Shown in pieces: positions 34,001 to 44,640 of a stretch of 64,000 nucleotides of DNA. The notes under the pieces were generated by a model that saw only the letters and a program-made list of their open reading frames with translations, searched no databases and was not told the DNA's origin. Positions within the stretch are counted from its first letter, which is position 1, and every line of letters begins with the position of its first letter. Source of the DNA: Dipteris shenzhenensis (taxonomy: Eukaryota; Polypodiophyta; Polypodiopsida; Gleicheniales). The translations under genes were made by a program, and so were the position numbers. Where the stretch lies: NCBI GenBank assembly GCA_047967505.1, contig CM106539.1; one strand, given 5' to 3'.

Positions 34001-34939
34001 TTTTTGCTCCACTGGCAGACGTCTTTTGAATTCTACTTGATCTTGTTGCTCCGTGGTTGTTCTGATAGCAGATACTAGCCGATATGCAGCACTGTCCAGC
34101 ATGACATATGAAATATATTAATATGTCATGATCATAAGATACAAAATAAGAAAGTATCAAAAATATTGAGAGAATAATTACCTTGGGGAGTTGGCATGAT
34201 AGCCTTCTATTGAATTCACAAACCATAAATGGTTGAGTTCAAGGTCCCAGAAGATCAGACTCCAATGTGAGCTACAGGACCAGAATAAAAATGATTATTG
34301 TTTTACACAAACTTGCCAAAGAAATAGTAAAAATAAGGTTAGAGTTGATACTTATGCCTCATGATAAGGCATTAAGATGACTCGCACCCCATCTAAATTC
34401 AAAGGGCTTAACCAGGTACAAACATCTTCTATAGTCTTTTGAGGAGAGCTAAGAATAGAAGAAAGGAGAGCATCGAGCATGTAGAGACGATGCTGCACTG
34501 TACTAGAAAGCTGAGAAATAACTACACTGCACCAAGAAATAAACAAACATTAGCTCATAGAATTGATTTGCATTCTGCACTAGGAAACTGATATATAACT
34601 GACTGTGAATAAATAAACAAATGTTAGCTTATTGAAGTAGCAATAAATAAATAAACATTACTTGAGAATGGCCAAGATAACATTGTCATTAACCTCTTTT
34701 AAAGGATTGGAGAGGATTGAAACCTCCTCTCTACCAAAGCTTAAATACTGAGGTTCTCGTTTCAAAACGATCATAACTTCAAATGAGCTCTCCATTTTAT
34801 CCAATGCAGCTAAATTTGATTTTTCAATCAAATTTAGAGGTGGTTGCATTGTTGAAGTAGAAGGGAGTGCCTCCGTATTGACTGCATCCATTTCTTCTCC
34901 CTCTATTGCTTGTAAACAAATATGAGAGATTAGATTCAT
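31037..34939 (-). pseudogene. Multi-exon gene with three tandem Ulp1/C48-like peptidase domains
   Basis: C48 peptidases cut SUMO-like proteins and also occur in several eukaryotic DNA transposons. Three copies read leftward, each with the same exon plan: a (FGREEVSILSNPLKEVNDN), b (VCTWLSPLNLDGVRVILMPY), c with the catalytic His (SSHWSLIFWDLELNHLWFVN), d with Gln and Cys (EQKDGHSCGWRVAYNC). His exons are near 34,255, 32,760 and 31,780; Cys exons near 34,000, 32,480 and 31,510. The usual Asp after the His is Asn in all three (FVNS, FANS, FVNS). Introns in copies 2 and 3 keep GTAAGT donors and CAG acceptors. In copy 1 the donor after exon b reads ATAAGT and exon d has stops. The last exon ends in a Pro/Glu/Thr-rich repeated tail (31,037-31,300). 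Confidence 0.7.
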
Positions 34940-34995
34940 TATCTTTAAATTTAAATCTTATTTAAAAAATTGTATTTAGTTGAGAAATAGAGAGT

Positions 34996-35940
34996 TCATA
35001 CCGCTAAGTATTGTCGTAGTGGCCTTTTTTCATAACCCTGCGAGCCATAATTATCAAAGAAGGCATCATCATGTTTGTCTTCATCCACCAACCTCTCTGT
35101 GAACGGGTCATGTGAGTCCATCTTTTCATCATCAACAACTGGGACATTATGATCTTCAAGGTAATCATCCATGTCATCGGTGTCCTTGTGGTCTATCTCT
35201 TTTTCATAGCCTGTGGTTAGATCTGCTTGAAGCTGGAAATAGGCCATGAAATGCTTATTTTCAATAATATTTGTGGAGTTGCCTCTTCTTAGGAGATCCT
35301 CAAATAAATATCCCATCCTGCACAAGGTGACCTCCCAACCTGCCGGCAGCAAATTCTCCATCATGGTAAGCAAGAGACTCCCACTTTTTGCAGGACTTCC
35401 ATAGTTGTTTTTTTGATAATGTATGGACCTGGGAATATCTTGTTCTTCTAGCATCAATCTCAAATTATTTGAATTCCCTCTTATGTTCTTTTGTAAGGAG
35501 TTGGGTCTCTGCATACACAGAAATAATGATTCAAGAGTTTGAATCGCTATGCCACATTCTCTCTTGCCTCTCTTTGCTGCATAAACACCACTATAGATCT
35601 TCAAATCTGATGAATATGCTCGCTCTAGAGTAACCTGCATGGCTTCTTTGTCTTTTTTATCAACAAATATGACAATGTTGCAAATCGCCACTTTGCTAAT
35701 GGTGGTATATACTATTCTATCAATGAAGTTATGGATATCATCGCTATAAACTTCATTGATAAAGAATAGTTGTGGCTTATCCCATGCTGACTCATTCTTG
35801 AAGAAGTCATCTTCTGAGACTCCCCTAAAGTTGACAAGCTTTCCAGACTCTGCCGTAACCTCTACATTGAATTGAAAGCTTTGGTGCATATCTGTCGGCA
35901 TTCTTATCTCATTGATTAATCTTTCCACATATGCAACCAC
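34996..35940 (-). pseudogene. Degenerate DNA-methyltransferase-like region
   Basis: Continues in frame from the ParB-like region after a TAG at 35,941 (EIPQ*VVAYVERL). Order of elements recalls beta-class N4/N6 amino-methyltransferases: KPQLFFINEVYSDDI where the catalytic loop would be, a hydrophobic strand (VAICNIVIFVDKKDKEAM), IYSGVYAAKRGK, then YGSPAKSGSLLLTMMENLLP, GWEVTLCRMGYLFEDLLRRG and NIIENKHFMAYFQ, matching the 'Pro-rich, Gly-rich loop, ...E' end of such enzymes. No DPPY/NPPY or FxGxG motif survives, so it is probably catalytically dead or only a distant relative. An acidic tail (DHKDTDDMDDYLEDHN) follows. Family call is inference from motif order. Confidence 0.4.
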
Positions 35941-37455
35941 CTATTGTGGGATCTCTTTTCTCATATAAGAGGTTACTATTTCCGACCCATCTTCATCCTT
36001 TTTAATCCACCTGTTTGCCCATAGCTTTACCTTGGGTGTTGACAAAGAAGCTATATGCTTCAGCACATTATAGTCAATGTTACAATGAGTAAGTGGAATT
36101 TGTTTCTCTGACAACAAATACTTGATGGCACTATGCACTGCATCATGCCTCACCTGTACATTGATGCATTCTTCCATGCAGTGGTCTTTGTCTTTTTTTC
36201 CAAAAAACCATTCTTTCTTTAAAATTTTTTGTGCTACCATGGATGCATACTTATCAGGTAAGTACTTTACAGGCCTCCACATCCTTGCCGTCAACTCCTT
36301 CTTATCCATTACCTTTGACTTGCCGGAGATAAACAAAGGAGCTTCATAGGTCAGCTGTCCACGCTCACAAGCAATGCACGTTTCAAGCATCTCATTGAAC
36401 ACTTCAACAGGACGAAATATGATAGAAGTGTAGTCGGCATATCTGTCCCTCACCACCTTGAGGCTTGTCATACTTTCTTCCCGCTCTTGGGTTCCCCTAG
36501 GCACAACTGCACTCAAAGAAGTATAAAAGTTTGTGAGTGTGTCGGCGTCTGCTTTTGTGACCTTTCGCTTCAAATCAGAATTTGGAGAACCAAATGTTGT
36601 CCATATCACCCTTGCCTTCTGTAAGACCTCTGATGTTGAGGATATCTTACGCTTTCCATGGACATAATGATTAAGTCTTTCGGACTCAATCAAATACTTG
36701 ATCTCATGCTTGAATATACAGATTGTTGCAGGATAATAATGGAATGAGCTTATCTTTACAAATTGTTCTGGAGTGAGTCTTTTGCCCTCCTTTGCTTCCC
36801 TTGCGATCTGATTACAAGCATAAGCCCAATGTTGACCATCAATGGGCTGGAATCTACAATGAAGGAGAAATTCCTTCTTGACTTCCTTTAGCATATTCTC
36901 TCCTTGTGCCTCTTCGCCTTGTTCATGTGGAATATTTTTTAGAGTGTCTTTAAAGAATTGACTAAAGATTTCCTCGAAATGTGTAGGCCCTGTAAATGTT
37001 ATTTGATCCAGAAAACTATTTTTGGTTGGACAAAACATTATTGGGTGCAAGACCACATTGCTTGCCACAGGTTTCTTACCATCTCTCAAAGCCTCGTATA
37101 TTTACATTGCATAGGATATATCAAGGCTTCGGCTATTAGTAAAGAGAGCTGCAGCTTCCACATCTTTGGCATTCACAAACCACGTCCTTTGACCCCAGAT
37201 ATATCCCACATCATCATCTGTAACTGCTTCATTAAGACGCAGATTAAGATTTTTGATTGATGTGAGTTCATCCTGATCATCTTCAGCCTCGGATTCTGAG
37301 TCTTCTTCATCTTTCTCTTTTTTTGACCGTTTTTCATCCACATTATCTTTCTCTACAGTGGGACGATGTCTTTTCTTACTGCTTGGAACCGTGGCTCTTG
37401 CAGTACTAGCCTTTTGCATTTCACGTCGTGGTTTGGTAGCAAGAGCTTCTAGCAT
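35941..37455 (-). pseudogene. ParB/sulfiredoxin-like region of the same protein
   Basis: One frame from 37,455 to 35,941 broken by TAA at 37,102 (SYAM*IYEALRDGKKPVA) and ended by TAG at 35,941. An acidic/basic low-complexity lead (KKRHRPTVEKDNVDEKRSKK) precedes LNLRLNEAVTDDDVGYIWGQ and RSLDISYAM-IYEALRDGKK, then VVLHPIMFCP and a FQPIDGQHWAYACNQIA motif. The spacing and DGQH motif resemble ParB-like domains (VDGQHR), with Trp in place of Arg. The following 250 residues are helical and unassigned. ParB-methyltransferase pairs are known from phage-like proteins, which makes the combination with the next region notable. Likely one transposon-borne protein with 34,996-35,940. Confidence 0.45.
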
Positions 37456-37469
37456 AACTGCAGTGGATC

Positions 37470-38190
37470 ACCTTGATCTTCTTCAATTTTTTCTAATTCC
37501 CGTGCACTCAAGGCTTGTTTTTCATCATCCTTAGTTACATCCACCATTTCTGGCTCTAGAAGTTTGCGCTCATGTTCTACTGGTTTGTGACAGTGTGCCT
37601 ATTCTTCTTGTCCCTGCATCGAAGTCTGAGCTTTTTGATCTCCTTCATGTGAAGATTCTTGCATATGAGGAGCATATTCTGCATCCTGAAAGTATTCAAA
37701 CATGCATCCTTTTTGCCACCACACTAGGAAATTGCTCCCAAGTATATGAAAGAGTCTCCAATGCCCTTTGCAGCTCTGGAAACTTTGATGGTTGAGGAGG
37801 AGGCATCACAAAGGTCTTTGCGTCTCTCCTTGACACAATAAAATGCATACCGCCAACTTCAAGATCTGAACTCTTTGTTAAAATATCCACAAAAGTGTCT
37901 TTTCGCTAAATTATTATGCCTACTACAAGGCTTGAAGTCATATCTTTTTTGAAGAAAGTAGCATCCCATGGATCTTCAACACCATTGAACTCCCTTTTTG
38001 ACATAAGTAGAAAGAGTCTCTTTTCCTTTTGATGAAGAAACCAAGCTCTTCTACCCATGTGATATCGAGTCCACCTACCAAAGCCATTGGGGCTATATTC
38101 CTTTCCTTTGAAATTCAAAGTGACATTAGAAACCCATTCTCTGATCTCAGAGTCATTTAGGATAGCCATCACATTAGCTGATTGCTCCAT
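37470..38190 (-). pseudogene. N-terminal part of the ParB/methyltransferase-like protein
   Basis: The ATG at 38,190 opens MEQSANVMAILNDSEIREWV and a small conserved-looking domain (NFKGKEYSPNGFGRWTRYH, GRRAWFLHQKEKRLF). It is followed by TAG at 37,906, an in-frame stretch (KSSDLEVGGMHFIVSRRDAK) and then frame changes near 37,705 and 37,455 through an acidic, Gln/Glu-rich linker. A splice acceptor (TTTTCTTGTAG) lies four bases before the ATG, so a spliced 5' untranslated exon is expected; two candidates with matching donors are at 41.13 and 43.73 kb. No family recognised. Confidence 0.45.
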
Positions 38191-38283
38191 AATCCTACAA
38201 GAAAAGATAATGAAGAATTTAGATACATACAAGTAAAGTACAATATACAACCCTTGATACAATAAATCTGGGAAATAGCCCAA

Positions 38284-39290
38284 AAGGCTTTACAAGGCTT
38301 CATATGGCAATAAATGTGGGAAATAGCCTAAAAGGCTTTACAAGGCTTAAATATTTGTACAAATGTAAAAGAATTAGCCAATAAAGCTTTACAAGTAATA
38401 TAAAATGTCGTCTAGTGATAAAGCTTCAATCTTCATGAAGATTCATGTAATCTGTCCATCCATTGATATCTGTGCACTGATACCCAACTGATGCAATCTA
38501 TCCACTAAAAAATGTTCCACTGATATCCACTTATGCAGCCCACATGATATCCACTTATGCATCCCACTGATACTCGTTAATTAGTGAATGGTCGGGATGG
38601 TCGGGTTTATTACAAGGCGCTTCATATGACAATAAATGTAAAAAATAGCATAAAAGGCTTTACAAGGATTTTTATGACAATAAATGAGCTTAAATATTTA
38701 TACAAATGCAATAAAAATAACCAATAATCATCAAGCTCCAATATGTCCCATGACATGTAATCTGTCCACTGATATATGTAATCTGTCCCACTGATATCTG
38801 CTCATGCAATCTGCCCACTGATAAACTTCTTGGTAAATGGTAAAAGGTCTTATTTAATAGCATGTTATGAGTGTTAAACCGCATGTGAGCGAAGGGACTG
38901 ACAACGATTAGGAACTAGTTAGAAAAATTTGAGCATGGCTTCGATTGGCAACTTGGAGAATTGTCTCTCCTCTAAGGCAATCTAATCTATGCTAAACTAT
39001 GCTAAACCAACCGTCGAAGTGAAGAAAAGCAATAAATAATTTCTTTTTCTGTGTTCATTTTAATGTGCTGGGGTTTAAGAGGCTTAAATATGCAAAAGAA
39101 GGGGTTGTGATGTAGAGGCTAAACCTGCATGTGATATAAATGAAGAACAAGTATCTAAAGAAAAGTTAACATTTTTCAATTTAAAAGATGAATATATATA
39201 TAAATATTATCTCATCTTCAAAACAAACCATAAATTCACTCTTATAATTTTTTAAAAGTATAATATAAAAGATGTAAATATATAAAACTC
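38284..39290. other. AT-rich spacer with short scattered repeats
   Basis: Holds repeated TACAAGGCTTNNATATGGCAATAAATG-type (38.28-38.35 and 38.61-38.70 kb) and ACTGATATCCACTTATGCA-type (38.50-38.58 kb) segments. No supported gene. It would be intron sequence if the upstream 5' exons are real. Confidence 0.5.
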
Positions 39291-39293
39291 TCT

Positions 39294-39509
39294 TTACTTT
39301 CTCTCTCTCTCTCTCTCTCTCTCGACTCCTAAATCTCTTTGTAGCCATAGCCAAGACACCTCATTCTCTCTCTTAATCTCTCTCTCTCTCTCTCTCTGAT
39401 AACTCTTAAGTATTTTTCTCTCTATCCACATCCCACTTATTCTCTCTCTCCCTCTCCCTCCCTCTAGCACAGAAGTTTCATTCCTCTCTCTCTCTCTCCC
39501 TCTCTCTCC

Positions 39510-39578
<69 letters not shown>

Positions 39579-39765
39579 CCTAAGTCTCCCTCTTCTCTTC
39601 TCTCTCTCTCTCTCTCTTTTCCTCTCTCCTCTCGCCACGTTTCATTCTGATAAACATCTCTCTCTCTCTCTCTCTCCCTCTCTCTATCCTCATCCCACTT
39701 ATTCTCTCTCTCCCTCTCCCTCCCTCTAGCACAGAAGTTTCATTCCTCTCTCTCTCTCCCTCTCT

Positions 39766-39832
<67 letters not shown>

Positions 39833-39975
39833 AGTCTCCCTCTTCTCTTCTCTCTCTCTCTCTCTCTTTTCCTCTCTCCTCTCGCCACGTTTCATTCTGA
39901 TAAACATCTCTCTCTCTCCCTCTCTCTCTTTCCCTCTCTCCCTCTCTCTCTTTCCCTCTCTCCCTCTTTCTCTCT

Positions 39976-40007
<32 letters not shown>

Positions 40008-40379
40008 GTCTCCCTACTCTCTCCCTCCCTCAAGCAGCCACGGCCCCCAAGAGACCCGCTTCCCTCTCTTAATCTCTCTCCCCCTCTCTCCTCTCTCTTT
40101 CTTTCCCTCCCTACTCTTCTCTCTCATTTAAAAATATAATATAAAAGATGTAAATATATAAAACTCTCTTTACTCTCTGTCTCTCTCTCTCTCTCTCTCG
40201 ACTCCTAAATCTCTTTATAGCCATAGTCAAGACACCTCATTCTCTCTCTTAATCTCTCTCTCTCTCTCTCTCTGACAACTCTTAAGTATTTTTCTCTCTA
40301 TCCTCATCCCACTTATTCTCTCTCTCCCTCTCCCTCCCTCTAGCACAGAAGTTTCATTCCTCTCTCTCTCTCCCTCTCT

Positions 40380-40434
<55 letters not shown>

Positions 40435-40510
40435 CCTAAGTCTCCCCCTTCTCTTCTCTCTCTCTCTCTCTTTTCCTCTCTCCTCTCGCCACGTTTCATT
40501 CTGATAAACA

Positions 40511-40542
<32 letters not shown>

Positions 40543-40860
40543 TCTCTCTTTCCCTCTTTCTCTTTCTCTCTCTCCCTCTCTCTCTTTCTCTCTCTCTCCC
40601 TCTCTCTCCCTACTCTCTCCCTCCCTCAAGCAGCCACGGCCCCCAAGAGACCCGCTTCTCTCTCTTAATCTCTCTCCCCCTCTCTCCTTTCTCTTTCTTT
40701 CCCTCCCTACTCTTCTCTCTCATTTAAGGAGCCCCTCTTCTCTGTGTGAATCTCTCTCTCTCTCTCCCTCTCTCCCTCTCCTCTCTCATTTAAGGAGCCC
40801 CTCTTCTCTCTCTTAATTTCTCTCTTTCCCTCCCTCCCTATTCTCTCATTTCTCAAATTT
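39294..40860. repeat. (CT)n-rich microsatellite region with larger internal duplications
   Basis: Long CT runs are interspersed with the same non-repeat islands several times: CACAGAAGTTTCATTCC (39.47, 39.73, 40.34 kb), CGCCACGTTTCATTCTGATA (39.63, 39.88, 40.49 kb) and CAAGCAGCCACGGCCCCCAA (40.03, 40.63 kb). So 250-600-bp modules were duplicated as well as the dinucleotide. Arg/Glu-rich frames on minus are compositional. Confidence 0.9.
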
Positions 40861-41131
40861 ACAAACTCAAATATAAATAAAAAACTAATTAAAATAGAAC
40901 TCAAAAACTCAAATAAGAAACTAATTAAAAAAGAATTGTAATGCTTTCTAAAAGACCACCCTCCTCAAAAACTTTAAGAATAAACTAATTGAAAAAGAAT
41001 TATAAGTAAAGAAAAAGAATTACAATACGAATTTTAAGAAATAGAACTCAAAACCTTAACAAGAAACTAATTGAAAAGAATTGTAAGTAAAGAAAAAGAA
41101 TTACAAGACGAATAAAAAAGAATGCAAGTAC
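40861..41131. repeat. AT-rich short tandem repeats (AACTAATTAAAAAAGAATT)
   Basis: Several imperfect copies of AAGAAACTAATTGAAAAGAATTGTAAGTAAAG-like units. No coding potential. Confidence 0.6.
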
Positions 41132-41230
41132 CTGGAAAAAGTGAAAAAAGTAAGGCTCCGCTTATCCTTTCTCTTCCGCTCTTGGTTGCTTCAATGAAAT
41201 GAGAAGAGAGTTAAAACTAGCCCACTCCTC
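41132..41230 (-). promoter_or_regulatory. Candidate 5' untranslated exon with splice donor (copy 1)
   Basis: On minus, TTCATTGAAGCAACCAAGAG leads to CTTTTTCCAG/GTACTTGC, a good donor at 41,131/41,132. The same ending occurs at 43,733. It could feed the acceptor at 38,195 just before the ATG at 38,190. Confidence 0.35.
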
Positions 41231-41429
41231 CTATGCATAAATTTGAATTTTCAAAAAAGAGAGGGAAATTTGAATTCATTATAAATTTGAATTCAAATTT
41301 GTGTTCAACATTCTTCTTGATACTTTCTTCAACATTCTTCTCGATTCTCGTAAGTCCTTTTCATTCTTCTCGTAAGTCCTTTTCATTCTTCTCGTAAGTC
41401 AAATCTTATTTGTCGTTCTTGCTCGTGAT

Positions 41430-43675
41430 AGTAAGTCAAATCCTCCTCTCCCCTCTCTCTCCTTCTGCTCCCTCCTCTCCTCTCCCTCTCTCTCTCCTCT
41501 CTCTCCTTCCTCTCCCCTCCCTCCCTTCCTCCATCCATCCCTCGACCCAGCCCTCTCCTCCCTTCCCCTTCCCTCCCCTCCCTCCGCCGCCAAAACTCCT
41601 CCCTCGGCCCCTCCCCCTCCCCCCCCTCCTTCCGCCAAAATCCCCCAGTCGAACCCCTCCCCTACTGCTACCCTTCCCCCTCTCCCGTCGCCTAACCCCT
41701 TCCTCCCCTACCCCTTTTTCCCCCTACCCCCTTTTAACCCTCCCCCCTTTTCCCCACCCCCCTTCGCGACCCCCCCAACCCTCCCACCCTCTTCCCCACT
41801 CCCCCTTCCCTGGGTTGGCTACTGCGGCCGCCAGCCCCCCCCCTCCTCTCAACCCCTCCCACCCCTTTGCCCCCCCCTCAACCCTCCTTGGCGACCCCCC
41901 CGAGCCCTCCCTCCCTTTCCCCCCGGCTGGCAGCCGCGGCCGCCAGCCCCCTCCCCTCCTCTCAACCCCTCCCACCCTTTTGCCCTCTCAACCCTTCCCC
42001 CCCCTCCTTCTCGACCTTGCCGAGCCCTCCCCCCTTTCCCACCCACCCTTCCCCAGGCTGGCGGCCGCGGCCGCTAGCCCCCTCCCCTCCTCTCAACCCC
42101 TCCCACCCCTCCCACCCCCTTCACCCCTCCCACCCCCTCCCCAGGCTGGCGGCTGCGGCTGCCAGCCCCCTCCCCCTCTCAGCGCTCCCCCCTTCCCCAC
42201 CCCCCCCTTCGCGAGCCCCAGCCCTCCCCAGCCCTACCCCCCCTCTCCCCCTCCTCTCAACCCCTCGCACCCCCTTCCCCTCTCAGCCCTCCCCCCCCTC
42301 CCTTCGAGACCCCCCCAGCCCACCCTCCTCTCAACCCCTCCCACCCCTTTCCCACCTCCCCCTTCCCCTGGGCTGGCGGCCGCGGCCGCCAGCCCCCCCT
42401 CCTCTCAACCCCTCCCACCCCTTTCCCCTCCTCTCAGCCCTTCCCCTCCCCCCCCCCTTCGCGAACCCCCAGCCCTCCCCCCCTTTCCCACCTCCCCCTT
42501 CCCCTGGGCTGGCGGCCGCGGCCGCCAGCCCCCCCTCCTCTCAACCCCTCCCACCCCCTTTCCTCCCACCCAACCCCCTCCCCGGGCTGGTTGCCGCGGC
42601 CGCCAGCCCCCCCCCCCTCTTCACCCTCCCCCCCTTCGCGACCCCCCAGCCCTCCCCCTCCCTCTTCCCCACACCCCCCTTCCCCCGGGCTGCCAGCCCC
42701 CCCCCCCTTCTCAACCCCTCCCACCACCCCCCACCCACCCCCCTCCCTGCCCCCGAGCTGGCGGCCGCGGCCGCCAGCCCCCCCCCTCTCAACCCCTCCC
42801 ACCCCCTTTCCTCCCACCCGACCCCCTCCCCTCTTGACCCTCTTGACCCTTCCCCCCCCCCTTGCCCCGGGCTGGCGGCTGCAGCCGCCAGCCCCCCCCT
42901 CCTCTCACCCCCTTTCCTCCCACCCAACCCCTCCCCGGCGCCGTGGCCGCCAGCCCCCCCCCTCTTCACCCTCCCCCCCCTTCGCTACCCCCCAGCCCTC
43001 CCCCTCCCTCTTCCCCACACCCCCCCTTCCCCCGGGCTGGCGGCCCGGCCGCCAGCCCCCCCCTCTCAACACCTCCCATGACCCCCCACCCACCCCCCTC
43101 CCCGCCCCCCCTCTCAGCCGCTCCCACCCAACCCCCTCCCCGCCCCCGAGCTGGCGGCCGTGGCCGCCAGCCCCCCCTCCCACCCCCTTCGCTCCCATCC
43201 CCTTCCCTCCCACCCACCTCCCTCCTCGCCCCGCCCCCGAGCTGGTGGCCGTGGCCGCCAGCCGCTCCTCCTACCCCTCTCACCCCTCCCACCCAACCCC
43301 CTCCCCGCTCCCGAGCTGGCGGCACGGCCGCCAGCCCTCCCTCCCACCTGCCGTGCCAGCCCCCCCTCCTACTCGCCGCGCCAGCCCCCCCTCCCACCGG
43401 CTTCCCTCCCAGCCCTCCCTCCCACCCACCTCCCTCTTCGCCCCGAGCTGGCGGCTGTTGCCGCCAGCCCCCTTCCTCCCCTTCAGGCCGCCCTTCAGGC
43501 CGCCAGCGCCCCCTTCCCCCTCCCCCTTCCTCCTTCCATGGGAGACACAGTCTCCCTTCCCCCCCTCCCTCCTCCTTTCCTTCCTCTACTCAGCCCCACC
43601 CTCTGCCTCCCTTCCTCCTCCCTTCCCTCCATCCTCTTCTTCTCCTCCCCTGAACCTTTCTCTCTCTAGCTCCTC
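41430..43675. repeat. C-rich region with an array of GC-rich palindromes
   Basis: C/T-rich on plus (CCCTCCC, CAACCCCTCCCACCCC words), interrupted about every 50-135 bp by GGGCTGGCGGCCGC plus its mirror complement, a 26-bp perfect palindrome in its best form. Clear copies lie near 41,815, 41,923, 42,058, 42,146, 42,374, 42,509, 42,586, 42,757, 42,871, 43,036, 43,151, 43,243, 43,316 and 43,449, with shortened ones near 42,690 and 42,940. Each can extrude a cruciform or hairpin. Pro/Ser/Leu and Gly/Arg frames here are compositional. Confidence 0.9.
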
Positions 43676-43732
43676 TCTCTTCAAATTTTAAAAAAGAAAC
43701 TAGAAAAATTAATCAAAAAAGTTTGCAAGTAC

Positions 43733-43850
43733 CTGGAAAAAGTTTGTAAGTTTGCTCTTTCTTGCTTTCTTGCTCTTCCTTCCTTGCTCTCTTGATCGTC
43801 CTTGCTTTCTTGCTTTCTTGCTTCAGTAAATGAAGGAAGACTATATATAA
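43733..43850 (-). promoter_or_regulatory. Candidate promoter and 5' exon with splice donor (copy 2)
   Basis: A TATA-like TTATATATAG lies on minus at 43,850-43,841. Downstream it reads TTCATTTACTGAAGCAAGAA, then CTTTTTCCAG/GTACTTGC (donor at 43,732/43,733). The end matches the leader at 41.13 kb over CTTTTTCCAGGTACTTGCA, so a promoter/leader module seems duplicated either side of the palindrome array. Confidence 0.4.
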
Positions 43851-44640
43851 GAAAAATTAGGTTTTCCTCCTCCTCTCCTATTGGCTTTCCATTCCTCCCC
43901 TCTCTCCTATTGGCTTTTCATTTATCTCCTCTCCCATTGGCTCCCATTACTCCCCCTCTCCTATTGGACCCCCATCCCTCATCCATTAGCCCTCCTCCCA
44001 TCCATCCATTTCTTCTTCCTCCCCATTGCCACCACTCCCATCCCACATTTCCACCACGTCCCATACTCCCCCCATTTCCCAAAATCCCATATTTCCCCAT
44101 CTCAGCCTCCTCTTTTTCATCCCCTATTAACTCCCTCACTCATTTCACTCCCTTATTAGCCTACTCCCCTATTACCTTCCCCTCTCCCATTCCATTCTTC
44201 CCTCCCCACTCTCACTTCCACTTCCCATTACTCACTTGCCATTTTAATATATTATTATACTATTTTTTATACTTATTATCATACACCCTTATTACTTCCC
44301 TATCCTATTCCACTCCTCCCTCCTCATTCCTACTTCCACTTCCCATTACTCACTTGCTATACACATTTGCAAACTATTTATATATTATTATATGATTTTT
44401 TATACTATTTGTAAACTTACATATGGGCAAAATCACAGGTGTCAAAGCGATCCTATTGTGGTCATACAACAACTGTGCTTTTATTCAAGGGCATATTTAT
44501 CCTCATCAACAAGCTTATTTACTCAAGGTATGAAGTGCATAATTTGTGCACTAGGTGTTTACTTTGTGTCAAAATTGTTTGCCACACACACACACATATA
44601 CATATACCGAGAATTTTCTAATATTATCGCATCTACATTT
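43851..44640. other. Pyrimidine-rich spacer left of the satellite
   Basis: TCTCCTATTGGCTTTCCATT-type repeats (43.87-43.97 kb, several CCAAT/ATTGG boxes) are followed by C/T- and AT-rich sequence and a short (CA)n at 44,584. The repeated ATTGG boxes may act upstream of the minus-strand TATA at 43,850. No gene supported. Confidence 0.45.

Noticed and set aside
39294-40904. Arg/Glu-rich frames on minus
   Set aside because: Translations of (GA)n; an RE-repeat protein would be chance.
41410-43691. Proline-rich frames up to 475 aa and Gly-rich antisense frames
   Set aside because: C-rich low complexity with palindromes; all frames open, no start context or domain.
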